DNA of 64,000 nucleotides from Nonomuraea polychroma (GCF_004011505.1 NZ_SAUN01000001.1:6661501-6725500); one strand, 5' to 3'; positions 32,446 to 41,011 are shown, counted from the first letter of the stretch. Notes: generated from the letters alone by a model not told the origin. Translations and numbers: made by a program.

Positions 32446-33491
32446 AGACCCTGACCGTCATCGTCCCGGCCCACAACGAGGAGCACGGCCTCCCCGCAAC
32501 CCTCCGGTCCATGGCCGCCCAGACCGTCCCGCCCGAGAAGGTCATCGTCGTCGACGACGGCTCAACCGACCGCACGAGCGAGGTGGCCGCCGCCCACGGC
32601 GTGACGGTCCTGCGCCCACCCCACAACCTGGGCAGCAAGGCCAAGGCGCAGAATTATGCGCTCCCGCACTGCGACACCGACCTGGTCCTGGCCGTGGACG
32701 CCGACACCGTGCTCGCCCCCGACTACATCGAGCGCATCAAGCCCGCCTTCGACGACCCGGAGGTGGGCGTGGCCGCGGGCAACGTACAGGCCCGCTTCAC
32801 CCGCACCCCCTGGGAGCGCGGCAGATCCACCGAATACCTCTTCGGCTTCCACTGGCACCGTCCCATCCAACAGCTCGCCAACAGTCCCCTGGTCTGCTCG
32901 GGCTGCTGCTCGGTGTTCAGACGCGCCAGCCTCACCGCATTCGGCGGCTTCCCCGAGCGCACCATCGTCGAAGACATGGACTTCACCTGGAGCCGGCAAC
33001 TGGAGGGCCGCAGGGCGGTCTACGTCTCCGACGCCATGGCCTGGGCCGCCGATCCGGAAACCCTCACCTACTTCCGCAAGCAGGTGTGGCGCTGGATGGC
33101 GGGCTTCATGCAGAACGTCCGCCTGCATCTCCCCCGTCTCCTCACCGGCAAGCCCATGCTGGCGACCTGGATCGTGGTCGCACTCCTGGAGATCCTCCTG
33201 GCCCCGCTGTGGTGGGCCACCCCGCTGATCCTGACATTGGGCCTGCACGAGCCGGTGGCACGCACGATGGCCTGGTGGGCGGGCAGCGAGCTGCTCCTCA
33301 CCACCCCCGCCCTCCTCTACGCGGCCAGACGCCGTCGTCTCCCCCTGCGCCAGGTCCTGTTCAACCTCCCCTTCGTCTACCTGAACAAGGCCGTCAACCT
33401 CTACTACGCCTGGAAGGCCATGACGGTAGAGCTGATCATGGTCCCCCTGGGCCTGTCCCCCGGTCTCCTCGTCTACGAGAAAGGCCGCTGA
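32442..33491 (+). CDS. Processive family-2 glycosyltransferase
   Basis: 349 aa. The GT2 core starts VIVPAHNEEHGLPATLRSM. It has VDDGSTD, DxD as VDADTVL, the catalytic ED in TIVEDMDFTWSR and QxxRW (KQVWRWMAG), the full set for processive synthases such as cellulose, hyaluronan or PNAG synthases. Three C-terminal helices anchor it. Unlike BcsA there is no PilZ domain and no N-terminal helices; the 33-aa helix peptide encoded just upstream may supply one. GTG start fixed by the 4-nt overlap. Polymer identity unknown. Confidence 0.85.
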   Translation: MKTLTVIVPAHNEEHGLPATLRSMAAQTVPPEKVIVVDDGSTDRTSEVAAAHGVTVLRPPHNLGSKAKAQNYALPHCDTDLVLAVDADTVLAPDYIERIKPAFDDPEVGVAAGNVQARFTRTPWERGRSTEYLFGFHWHRPIQQLANSPLVCSGCCSVFRRASLTAFGGFPERTIVEDMDFTWSRQLEGRRAVYVSDAMAWAADPETLTYFRKQVWRWMAGFMQNVRLHLPRLLTGKPMLATWIVVALLEILLAPLWWATPLILTLGLHEPVARTMAWWAGSELLLTTPALLYAARRRRLPLRQVLFNLPFVYLNKAVNLYYAWKAMTVELIMVPLGLSPGLLVYEKGR

Positions 33492-33723
33492 CCATGCCCG
33501 TCTCCGGCACCCGGTTTGTCGAGTTACGTAAATTCGCTGTTATCTGCGTTTCGAGCGGGTTTCGTCCCCTAGACGACGCATTTGCCCGTCCGTAGGGTGC
33601 TGTCCACGACGGGAAAGTCACATTCCGTACTCCCGTCGTAACCCCCGATCAGCAATGGCGCTCGAGCGGCCACTTCCGAGCGTGCGCGCGGCGGGGCCGC
33701 GGGCGTGTGGCATAGGGAGCACC
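33492..33723. other. Intergenic region between GT2 and symporter
   Basis: No gene seen. It includes an AT-richer patch around 33520-33550 likely to hold the symporter promoter, and AGGGAG just before the symporter start. Confidence 0.4.
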
Positions 33724-35031
33724 GTGCGAAGGTTCGTCACGTCTCTGTTCGGCCAGGTCCTCGTCGCAGCCGTCATCGGCGCGGTGATCGGCCTGCTCTT
33801 CCCGGCCTTCGCTGCCGAGCTCAAACCGCTCAGCGACGGCTTCATCACCCTCATCAAGATGGTCATCGCACCGCTGGTGTTCTGCGTGGTCGTCGCGGGC
33901 ATCGCGGGAGCGGGCGAGCTCAAGCGGGTCGGCCGGGTCGGCCTCAAGACGATCGTCTACTTCGAGGTCATCACCACCATCGCGCTGGTGCTCGGCCTGG
34001 TGCTCGCCCTGGTCTTCCAGCCGGGCGCGGGCATGAACGTCGACCCGGCCAGCCTCGACGCTTCCAAGCTCGCGGCCCAGCAGGAAAACGCCGCCGAGCT
34101 CGCCGAGGGCGGCCCTGTCGGCTTCGTCCTCGGGCTCATCCCCTCGTCGGTGGTCGGCGCCTTCGCCGAGGGCAACGTGCTCCAGGTGCTGCTGTTCGCC
34201 GTGTTGTTCGGCTGCGGGCTGCTGCTGGTCGGGGAGAAGGCCCGCCCGGTGGGGCAGTTCATCGAGGCGACCACTGAGGTGCTGTTCAAGGTGGTCTCGC
34301 TGATCGTGCGGCTCGCCCCGCTGGGCGTGCTCGGCGCGGTGGCGGTCACCGCGGGCAACTCGGGTGGCGACGCTCTGGTCCGGCTGGGCTGGCTCGTCGT
34401 GCTGTTCTACGCCGCGGTCGTGGTCTTCGTCGTGGTGATCCTCGGTTTCGTGGCCAAGCTGGCCGGGTTCAACATCTTCAAGCTGATCGGATACCTCCGC
34501 GAGGAGGTCCTGGTCGTCCTGGGCACGGCCTCGTCCGACAGCGTGCTCCCGCAGGTCATGCGGAAGCTGGAGCACATGGGGATCAAGAAGTCCACGGTCG
34601 GCCTCGTCATCCCGACCGGCTACTCCTTCAACCTGGACGCCTTCTCGATCTACCTCACCCTCGCCGCCGTCTTCATCGGTCAGGCCACCGGCGTGCCGCT
34701 GTCCATCGGCGACCTGCTGGTGGTGCTGCTCGTGGCTCTGGTCACTTCCAAGGGCGCACACGGCATCCCCGGTTCGGCCATCGTGGTGCTCGCCGCCACA
34801 CTCGCCTCGATTCCGACGATCCCGGTCGCGGGTCTGGTCCTGGTGTTGTCCGTGGACTGGTTCATGGGCATGGCCCGGGCGGCCGGCAACCTGCTCGGCA
34901 ACTCGGTGGCCACCGTGGTCATCGCCGCCTGGGAAGGCGACATCGACAAGGACCGCGCCGCGAAGGTCCTGGACGGCCAGGAGGTCCCCGCGGCCGGTCC
35001 AGAAGACGAGCCGGCGACCGTACCGGCGTAG
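33724..35031 (+). CDS. Dicarboxylate/amino acid:cation symporter (DAACS, DctA-like)
   Basis: 435 aa, eight-helix plus two-hairpin transporter of the SLC1/DctA family. Landmarks are FITLIKMVIAPLVFCVVVAGIAG, the first re-entrant loop LGTASSDSVLPQVMRKLEHMG (family SSxxTLP region), GLVIPTGYSFNLDAFSIYLTLAAVFI (transport NMDGT-like motif as NLDAF) and SKGAHGIPGSAIVVL. It imports C4-dicarboxylates or Glu/Asp with Na+ or H+. GTG start with AGGGAG; the longer frame from 33655 is not supported. Confidence 0.9.
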   Translation: MRRFVTSLFGQVLVAAVIGAVIGLLFPAFAAELKPLSDGFITLIKMVIAPLVFCVVVAGIAGAGELKRVGRVGLKTIVYFEVITTIALVLGLVLALVFQPGAGMNVDPASLDASKLAAQQENAAELAEGGPVGFVLGLIPSSVVGAFAEGNVLQVLLFAVLFGCGLLLVGEKARPVGQFIEATTEVLFKVVSLIVRLAPLGVLGAVAVTAGNSGGDALVRLGWLVVLFYAAVVVFVVVILGFVAKLAGFNIFKLIGYLREEVLVVLGTASSDSVLPQVMRKLEHMGIKKSTVGLVIPTGYSFNLDAFSIYLTLAAVFIGQATGVPLSIGDLLVVLLVALVTSKGAHGIPGSAIVVLAATLASIPTIPVAGLVLVLSVDWFMGMARAAGNLLGNSVATVVIAAWEGDIDKDRAAKVLDGQEVPAAGPEDEPATVPA

Positions 35032-35358
35032 GACCGCCGCCCGGTCCACAGGAGAACCCATGACCAGAGTGGACATAAGCCCCCGCCCGAAGCACATCTC
35101 CCGCCAGCTCGGCTGTGCTTGCGCACCAGAAAATCCGGCAAGACACGCTCGGCGATGATCACCGGACACCGCATGATCTGCCTGGTCCATGCTGATGATC
35201 CGAGTATTGGGGCAACTGCTGTCGGCTGGAACAGGGCCGAGCGGCCGGGCTCGAGGCCATCTTCGTCGACATAAAGATCAAGGGCGGCCGGATCGGCGAC
35301 AGCGCCTTCCGACCTCCCTTCGACGATCTGCTCGACACGATCGAATATCGAGCGTGGG
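35032..35358. other. Gap with a decayed coding remnant
   Basis: About 330 bp without an intact gene. A weak hairpin GGACCG/CGGTCC (35031-35047) may end the symporter transcript. From about 35200 to 35355 one frame reads like real protein (EYWGNCCRLEQG... then AIFVDIKIKGGRIGDSAFRPPFDDLL), but two in-frame stops precede it and it runs into the antisense of the tRNA. It looks like a 3' fragment of a lost gene; the family was not recognised. Confidence 0.4.
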
Positions 35359-35431
35359 TGGAGCTATGGGGATTCGAACCCCAGACCTCCTCCATGCCAT
35401 GGAGGCGCGCTACCAACTGCGCTATAGCCCC
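35359..35431 (-). tRNA. tRNA-Ala (anticodon GGC), copy 2
   Basis: 73 nt, identical in sequence and orientation to the copy at 16113 (same acceptor stem, GGC anticodon, T-arm). No clear intrinsic terminator follows; only a weak GCTCGA/TCGAGC stem lies nearby at about 35331-35354. A coding remnant adjoins its 3' end. Confidence 0.97.
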
Positions 35432-35497
35432 TGGTCACCGCTCCGAGTCCACCCGTTGCGGCGCTCCGAGAGCATATAGCCATCCGCTCCGATTCGC

Positions 35498-36673
35498 CTA
35501 ATCGCGCCGCCCGTCCCGCGCTCTGGCCACCAGTACGGCCAGCCCGTCGAGCTGGCGGCGCAGGCCGAACTCGAAGAGGGAGTCCAGGTCCATGTCAAGT
35601 CCCGGCTGTGCCAGCACTTTGGCCAGTGTCGGGTAGGCGCCGGAGGCGAGCATCTCACCCAGTTCGGCCTCCCGGGCCCGCATCCACTCGTCGTCCGTGA
35701 TCCCCGTCTCCGTCCGCGCCTGCTCCTCGGCCTCCAGACTCACTGCGGTGCCGCGGACGAAGTTCATGAGGGAGACGGCGGCGTGCAGCATGGTGTTGGC
35801 GTCAAGGCCGAGCCCGTCCAGCCCGCGCAGCAGCCGGTCGGTGTGGGCCATGCCGTTCGGTACGAACTGCGGCCTGGTCAGGGAGACGGCCTGCGTCAGC
35901 CAGGGGTGGCGGCGGTGGATGCGCCACTGTTGCCTCAGCACCAGTTCCACCTGCGCCCGCCAGCCACGCGGCCCGCTGGACACCGCACGTCCCGCCTCCG
36001 GCTGCACCCGTCCACCGGGCATCGCAGCGCGGGTCTCCGGCTGCACCCGTCCACCGGGCATCGCAGCGCGGGTCTCCGGCTGCACCCGTCCACCGGGCAT
36101 CACAGCGCGGGTCTCCGACTGCACCCGTCCACCCGGCATCACAGCGCGGGTCTCCGACTGCGTCCGACCGCTGCGTGGCTGGGCAGGCGCCGTCTGCGGG
36201 CTGACGGGGTGGCCGTGTGGCGAAGCGCTCATCGCCGGCGCGGGGGGCGGGTCGTCGCCGTAGACGGCGTCGGCCATGAGGTGGATGAGCTCGTCCTTGC
36301 CGTCCACGTGCCGGTAGAGGGACATGGCGGAGGCACCCAGTTCGGCGGCGATGCGCCGCATGGAGACGGCGGCCAGACCCTCCGCGTCGGCGATCTTGAT
36401 GGCGGCCCGCACGACGCGCTGCCTGGTGAGGTCCTCCGGAGGCGGCCGCCGCTCGGCCCCGGCCACCACGGTCCCGACTCCCGGCACGGCCCGGGCCAGC
36501 CCCTCCTCCTGGAGCCGGCCAAGCACCTTGCTGGCGGTCGCCATCGCGACGCCCCACTCGCGGACGATCTGCCGGGTCGAGGGCACTTTGTCGCCCGCCG
36601 CCAGCTCCCCGCTCGTAATCCGGCGCCGGATCTCCTCGACGATCCGGAGGTACGGAATGTCCGGCCGTTTCAC
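35498..36673 (-). CDS. GntR-TetR fusion transcriptional regulator with repeat linker
   Basis: 391 aa. Residues about 1-75 are a GntR winged helix (YLRIVEEIRRRITSGELAAGDKVPSTRQIVREWGVAMATASKVLGRLQEEGL). A TetR HTH follows (RVVRAAIKIADAEGLAAVSMRRIAAELGASAMSLYRHVDGKDELIHLM), and after a linker a TetR_C effector domain. The linker holds four exact 13-aa repeats (RVQPETRAAMPGG type) from a 39-bp DNA repeat. GTG 36673 with GGAGGAGG upstream is preferred over the longer frame to 36736, which covers the operator. Two DNA-binding modules plus one sensor suggest control of the divergent FAD monooxygenase. Confidence 0.88.
   Translation of the reverse strand: MKRPDIPYLRIVEEIRRRITSGELAAGDKVPSTRQIVREWGVAMATASKVLGRLQEEGLARAVPGVGTVVAGAERRPPPEDLTRQRVVRAAIKIADAEGLAAVSMRRIAAELGASAMSLYRHVDGKDELIHLMADAVYGDDPPPAPAMSASPHGHPVSPQTAPAQPRSGRTQSETRAVMPGGRVQSETRAVMPGGRVQPETRAAMPGGRVQPETRAAMPGGRVQPEAGRAVSSGPRGWRAQVELVLRQQWRIHRRHPWLTQAVSLTRPQFVPNGMAHTDRLLRGLDGLGLDANTMLHAAVSLMNFVRGTAVSLEAEEQARTETGITDDEWMRAREAELGEMLASGAYPTLAKVLAQPGLDMDLDSLFEFGLRRQLDGLAVLVARARDGRRD
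36001..36156. repeat. 39-bp tandem repeat, four copies, coding
   Basis: Four consecutive 39-bp units starting at 36001, 36040, 36079 and 36118, with a fifth degenerate partial at 36157. The first two are nearly identical; later ones carry a few substitutions. All keep the reading frame of the GntR-TetR linker. Confidence 0.9.
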
Positions 36674-36689
36674 GCTGGCCTCCTCCGCC

Positions 36690-36739
36690 CTAGTGCACCA
36701 GCCCACATCCAACCACATGGGAGACATCAGGTGCACTAG
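36690..36739. promoter_or_regulatory. Paired operator between regulator and monooxygenase
   Basis: CTAGTGCACC (36690-36699) and GGTGCACTAG (36730-36739) are exact inverted repeats about 40 bp apart (near four helical turns). Each half contains the smaller palindrome GTGCAC. They lie just upstream of the regulator start and before the divergent monooxygenase. Confidence 0.6.
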
Positions 36740-36822
36740 TGCGATACATCGCGTATTGCCGCATCATGCGCCAGCATCTTATGGTCCGCGTACATCGTAA
36801 ATTCGCTGCCTAGGAGCCCGTC

Positions 36823-38037
36823 ATGCGCGACCTCGACATCCTCATTTCGGGCGGCGGCATCGCCGGACCGGCCCTCGCCCACTGGCTCGCCCGCCACGGC
36901 AACCGCCCCACGATCATCGAACGAGCCCCCACCCTCCGCCCCGGCGGCCAGGCGGTCGACTTCCGCGGCGCCACGCAGGTGGAGATCCTGACGCGCATGG
37001 GCATCCGCCAGGCCGTCGAGGACGTCCAGACCCGCATGGGCGACATCATGATCGTGGACGCTCACGGCAAGCGCCTGTCGAGCCTCCCGTCCGTCGTGTT
37101 CAGCGGCGACGTCGAGATCCTTCGCGGCACGCTGAGCCGCATCCTTCACGGCACGTCGAACGCCGAGTGGATCTTCGACGACTCCATCGCCACAGTGACC
37201 GAGACTGACGGCGGCGTGCACGTGACCTTCGAGAAGTCGCCGCCCCGCACGTTCGACCTGGTCGTGGGCGCGGATGGCAGCCACTCCACCGTTCGCGACC
37301 TGGCCTTCCACGAACCCGCCGAGCTGCGCCACCTAGGAATGCACGGTGCGATCTTCTCGGTCCCGGGCACGTACGGCCTGGACCACGAGGGCCTGATGTA
37401 CAGCACCCCCGGCCGCTGCGCCACCATCATGCGCACCGGCGGTGAGACAAGGGCCGCGCTTGACTTCGCCTCACCCCCTCAGGCGTACGACCACCGCGAC
37501 CGGCGACGCCAGCGCGAGCTGATCGCGACCGCCTTCGACGGCCTGGGCTGGGAGATCCCGTCCCTGCTCAGAGCGATGTGGACGGCGCAGGACTTCTACT
37601 TCGCCCCCGCCGCCCAGGTTGTGCTGCCGCGCTGGTCGTCCGGCCGGGTGGTCCTGCTGGGCGACGCGGCGCACGCCCCCGGCCCGGGCGGGATGGGCAC
37701 CGGCCTGGCCATGATCGGCGCGTACGTGCTGGCCGGGGAGCTCGCGGCGGCGCCCGACCACCGCACCGCCTTCGACCGCTACGAACGGGAGCTACGCCCC
37801 TACGTCGAAACGTGCCAGAAGCAGGCGCGGGGAGCCGCCGATTACCTGGTCCCCCGGAAGAGGTCCCAGATCTGGCGGCGCAACCAGGCCATGCGCGTCC
37901 TGTCGCACCTGCCGGTGAAGGGCCTCATCAGGAGGTTGACGGCACCGAACGCCATCGTGCTCAAGGACTACGCCGCGCCCCCGGCCCCCGCCCCTCCACG
38001 ACCCGGCACCGCTGCGCGCCCAGGCGCTCCACGCTGA
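36823..38037 (+). CDS. FAD-dependent aromatic-type monooxygenase
   Basis: 404 aa, group A flavoprotein hydroxylase. GxGxxG as SGGGIAGPALAHWLARHG, the DG motif LVVGADGSHSTVRDLAF and the GD motif VLLGDAAHAPGPGGMGTGLAMIGAYVLAGEL are all present. This places it with PHBH/TetX-like enzymes acting on aromatics, polyketides or antibiotics using NAD(P)H. It is divergent from the GntR-TetR regulator across a paired operator, so an inducible detoxification role is likely. Pro-rich 15-residue tail. Confidence 0.9.
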   Translation: MRDLDILISGGGIAGPALAHWLARHGNRPTIIERAPTLRPGGQAVDFRGATQVEILTRMGIRQAVEDVQTRMGDIMIVDAHGKRLSSLPSVVFSGDVEILRGTLSRILHGTSNAEWIFDDSIATVTETDGGVHVTFEKSPPRTFDLVVGADGSHSTVRDLAFHEPAELRHLGMHGAIFSVPGTYGLDHEGLMYSTPGRCATIMRTGGETRAALDFASPPQAYDHRDRRRQRELIATAFDGLGWEIPSLLRAMWTAQDFYFAPAAQVVLPRWSSGRVVLLGDAAHAPGPGGMGTGLAMIGAYVLAGELAAAPDHRTAFDRYERELRPYVETCQKQARGAADYLVPRKRSQIWRRNQAMRVLSHLPVKGLIRRLTAPNAIVLKDYAAPPAPAPPRPGTAARPGAPR

Positions 38038-38132
38038 TCATCACCGTGTCACCGGGCCGAGCGGCGGGTGCACGTCGAACCCGGCCGCCACGCCCCGTCG
38101 CTGTCGCCGATTCCTTCGCCCGAGATCCGCCG

Positions 38133-38156
38133 CCGTACGGCCCCCGAGCCGTACGG
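38133..38156. terminator. Possible bidirectional terminator
   Basis: CCGTACGG occurs at 38133-38140 and 38149-38156 (each self-complementary), so an 8-bp stem with an 8-nt loop can form between two convergent genes. Confidence 0.5.
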
Positions 38157-38161
38157 GATGG

Positions 38162-38791
38162 TTATGCTTCGGCGTCCGGCCGGTCGTCGCTGTGGATCGG
38201 CTCCGGCAGGGTCCCGGCGTTGTGCTCGAGCAACCGCCAGCCCTTGCGCCCTTCCTGCAGCACGGACCAGGAGCAGTTGCCCAGCCCGCCGATCGCCGGC
38301 CACAACTCCTCGGGCAGCCCGAGCAGCTCGCAGATGCCCAGCCGCAGCGCCGCGCCGTGCGAGGCCACGACCAGCAGCCCGTCGTCGTCGAGCCGGCCCG
38401 CCCACCGCCGCATGGCCGCCGCCACACGTGCGGCGACGTCCGTGACCGGCTCGCCGTCCGGGGCCTCCCAGGCGGCGTACTCCACGGGCCAGCGTGCGGC
38501 GATCTCCTCCCGCGTCAGCCCTTCCCACTGGCCGCCGCCGCGCTCGCGGAAGTCCTTGTCGACGGCGACGTCGAGCCCGACGACACGCCCGAGCGCCAGC
38601 GCGGTGTCGTTGGCCCGTTGCAGGTCGGAGGAGACGATGAGGGTAGGCCGCAGCGAGGCCAGCAGCGACGCGGCCCTCGCAGCCTGTGCGACACCGGTCT
38701 CGTCCAGCGGGATGTCGGAGTGTCCTTGGAACCGCTGCTCAACGTTCCACAAAGTCTGCCCATGCCGCAGACATACGATCCTTTTGCTCAA
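38162..38791 (-). CDS. Histidine phosphatase family protein
   Basis: 209 aa, phosphoglycerate-mutase-like fold. Catalytic LRHGQT motif at the N-terminus (KRIVCLRHGQTLWNVEQRFQGHSDIPLDETG), then ERGGGQWEGLTREEI and the second His in VVASHGAALRLG. Likely a phosphatase for small phosphoesters rather than a true mutase. TTG start overlapping the rsfS stop (TTGA), so it is the third gene of nadD-rsfS-phosphatase. A longer upstream start would run into rsfS. Confidence 0.88.
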   Translation of the reverse strand: MSKRIVCLRHGQTLWNVEQRFQGHSDIPLDETGVAQAARAASLLASLRPTLIVSSDLQRANDTALALGRVVGLDVAVDKDFRERGGGQWEGLTREEIAARWPVEYAAWEAPDGEPVTDVAARVAAAMRRWAGRLDDDGLLVVASHGAALRLGICELLGLPEELWPAIGGLGNCSWSVLQEGRKGWRLLEHNAGTLPEPIHSDDRPDAEA

Positions 38792-39183
38792 GTGCGCGCC
38801 CGCTGGAGGTTGGCCTGCATGACGCTCTCCGGCAGCGAGATGGCCGGGCAGTCCTTCCACAGGCGCTCGAGCGCGTAGAACGTGCGGTCCTCTTCGTGCT
38901 GGACGTGCACGACGATGTCGATGTAGTCGAGCAGCACCCAGCGGCCCTCGCGCTCGCCCTCACGGCGCACGGGCTTGGCGTCGGCCTCGGTGCGCAGCCG
39001 CTCCTCTATCTCATCGACGATGGCGCGGACCTGGCGGTCGTTGGTGGCGGAGCAGAGCAGGAAGGCGTCGGTGATGACGAGCTGTTCGCTCACGTCGTAG
39101 GCGAGGATGTCATCGGCCAGCTTGTCGGCCGCCGCCTCCGCGGCGATGCGCACGAGCTGGACGGATCTGTCAGATGCGGTCAC
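38788..39183 (-). CDS. rsfS: Ribosomal silencing factor RsfS
   Basis: 131 aa. It binds ribosomal protein L14 and blocks subunit joining when nutrients are low. Family motifs include AAEAAADKLADDILAYDVSEQLVITDAFLLCSATNDRQVRAI and GRWVLLDYIDIVVHVQHEEDRTFYALERLWKDCP. GTG start. Its position after nadD is the widespread bacterial arrangement. Confidence 0.95.
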   Translation of the reverse strand: MTASDRSVQLVRIAAEAAADKLADDILAYDVSEQLVITDAFLLCSATNDRQVRAIVDEIEERLRTEADAKPVRREGEREGRWVLLDYIDIVVHVQHEEDRTFYALERLWKDCPAISLPESVMQANLQRART

Positions 39184-39274
39184 GATGCGGGTCTGTCCTC
39201 CTGTGTCGGCAGCATGCCCTTATGTTGAGGGTACCCTTCCGCCCCGAAACCCCTCACCTACGGCACGGAGACGT

Positions 39275-39892
39275 TCATCCGTGGCTGTGATACAGCCCGC
39301 GTTTGTTGATGTACTGGACGATTCCGTCGGGCACCAGATACCAAATCGGTTCGCCCTTGGCCACCCGCTGCCGGCACTCCGACGAGGAGATGGCGAGGGC
39401 GGGAATTTCCAGCAACGTGACCCTGCCCTCGGGCAGCCCCGGATCGTGGAGCGTGTGGCCTGGGCGCGTGCAGCCGACGAAGTGAGCAAGCTCGAACAAC
39501 TCATCGGCGTTCTGCCAGCCGAGAATGGCGCCGAGCGCGTCGGCGCCGGTGATGAAGTAGAGCTCCACGTCGGGACCGTAGATTTCGGCAACATCGCGCA
39601 ATGTGTCGATGGTGAAGGTCGGCCCCGGCCGATCCACGTCCACCCTGCTCACGGAGAACCGCGGATTCGACGCGGTCGCGATCACCGTCATCAGATAGCG
39701 GTCCTCGGCGGCCGACACCTCGCGCTCCGACTTCTGGTACGGACGTCCGGTCGGCACGAAGACGACTTCGTCGAGCTCGAAATGGTGGGCGACCTCGCTG
39801 GCGGCGACCAGGTGCCCGTGATGGATGGGATCGAACGTCCCGCCCATCACTCCTACTCGCCTAATCCCTTGCACACCAGGCGCATTCATCAT
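39275..39892 (-). CDS. nadD: Nicotinate-nucleotide adenylyltransferase
   Basis: About 205 aa. Converts nicotinate mononucleotide plus ATP to deamido-NAD in NAD synthesis. Nucleotidyltransferase motif GVMGGTFDPIHHGHLVAASE, the FVPTGRPYQK loop, GADALGAILGW and the C-terminal ISSSECRQRVAKG (ISSTxxR type) are all present. ATG at 39892 or 39889; upstream sequence has only a weak AAGG. A much longer open frame continues upstream antisense to the protease gene and is not coding. 91 bp separate it from rsfS. Confidence 0.93.
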   Translation of the reverse strand: MMNAPGVQGIRRVGVMGGTFDPIHHGHLVAASEVAHHFELDEVVFVPTGRPYQKSEREVSAAEDRYLMTVIATASNPRFSVSRVDVDRPGPTFTIDTLRDVAEIYGPDVELYFITGADALGAILGWQNADELFELAHFVGCTRPGHTLHDPGLPEGRVTLLEIPALAISSSECRQRVAKGEPIWYLVPDGIVQYINKRGLYHSHG

Positions 39893-39988
39893 GAAACGGA
39901 CCTTACGCGGACACCTTACGACAACATGATGGCACCCCCCTTGACGATGCCCGCGCATCGCTTCCGTTGCGGACGTAGCATGCCGGGC

Positions 39989-41011
39989 ATGACGACCACC
40001 CCGGACCGCAACCGCGTCCAACTGCCCGGCATCTCGTCCCGAGCCTACGAACACCCCGCAGACCGGTCCGCGCTGGTCGCTCTGCGTAAGTTGAGTGGGT
40101 TCGACACGGTTCTCAAGCAGATGTCCGGCCTCGTAAGCGAACGCCGCCTTCGCCTGATGTACCTGGCGTCGGCCGTGCGCGTGAGCGAAACACAGTTCCG
40201 TTCCGTCTACGACATGGGCCGCGACGCCGCCTACATCCTGGACCTGCACCGGATCCCGGAGATCTACATCCAGCAGGACCCGCGAGTCCAGGCCAAGGCC
40301 ATCGGCTTCGACGACCCGTTCATCGTCGTGACCACCGGTCTCCTCAACCTCATGAACGAGGAGGAGCAGCGCTTCGTCATCGGCCACGAGACCGCGCACA
40401 TCCTGTCGGGGCACGCGGTCTACCGCACGATGCTCGACATCCTCACCATGCTCGCCGCCCGCGTCGCGTGGATCCCGCTCGGCTACATCGGCCTGCGGGC
40501 GATCGTCGCGGGTCTGGAGGAGTGGTACCGCAAGTCGGAGCTGTCCTCCGACCGCGGCGGCCTGCTCGTCAGCCAGGACCCCGAAGCGGGCAAGAGGGCG
40601 CTGATGAAGCTCGCCGGCGGCGACTACACCCACGAGATGAACATCGAGGCGTTCCTGGAGCAGTACCAGGAATACGACACCGCGGGCGACCTTCGCGACG
40701 GCTTCCTCAAGGTGCTCAACCTGCTCGGCACCACGCACCCGTTCGCCGTGGTGCGCGTGGCCGAGCTGGACAAGTGGCAGCGCAGCGGCGAGTACGACCG
40801 GATCATCGGCGGCGACTACCCTCGCAGGGAGGACGACCCCAACGCACGAGTGACCGACGAGATCAAGGCGGCGGCCGAGTCCTACCGCGCGTCCTGGTCG
40901 CAGTCGCAGGACCCGTTCATCGGCGTCCTGCGCGACGTGGCCGAGGGCGCCGTCAACGCGGGCGAGCGGATCTTCAACCGCTTCTCGCGCCGCGACGGCG
41001 GGCAGGGCTAG
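39989..41011 (+). CDS. M48-family metallopeptidase
   Basis: 340 aa. Zinc motif HExxH at His133-Glu134-His137 (FVIGHETAHILSGH), preceded by IQQDPRVQAKAIGFDDPFIVVTTGLLNLMNEEEQR, typical of M48 (HtpX/Ste24-like) proteases. The distal Glu is likely in RKSELSSDRGG. One hydrophobic stretch (ILTMLAARVAWIPLGYIGLRAIVAG) suggests membrane association. ATG 39989, or 39980 three codons earlier; a ribosome-binding site is not evident. Likely role in membrane or envelope protein quality control. Confidence 0.85.
   Translation: MTTTPDRNRVQLPGISSRAYEHPADRSALVALRKLSGFDTVLKQMSGLVSERRLRLMYLASAVRVSETQFRSVYDMGRDAAYILDLHRIPEIYIQQDPRVQAKAIGFDDPFIVVTTGLLNLMNEEEQRFVIGHETAHILSGHAVYRTMLDILTMLAARVAWIPLGYIGLRAIVAGLEEWYRKSELSSDRGGLLVSQDPEAGKRALMKLAGGDYTHEMNIEAFLEQYQEYDTAGDLRDGFLKVLNLLGTTHPFAVVRVAELDKWQRSGEYDRIIGGDYPRREDDPNARVTDEIKAAAESYRASWSQSQDPFIGVLRDVAEGAVNAGERIFNRFSRRDGGQG

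Noticed and set aside
16113..35431. Integrative element flanked by tRNA-derived att sites
   Set aside because: Both flanks are complete tRNA genes, and no integrase, transfer or phage gene lies between them. Only recombination potential is noted.
35189..35479. 96-aa ORF containing MGIRTPDLLHAMEARYQ
   Set aside because: Classic spurious protein made from the antisense of tRNA-Ala.
39893..40738. N-terminal extension of nadD to 487 aa
   Set aside because: Antisense to the M48 protease; NadD proteins are about 200 aa and start at the GGTFDPIHHGH motif.
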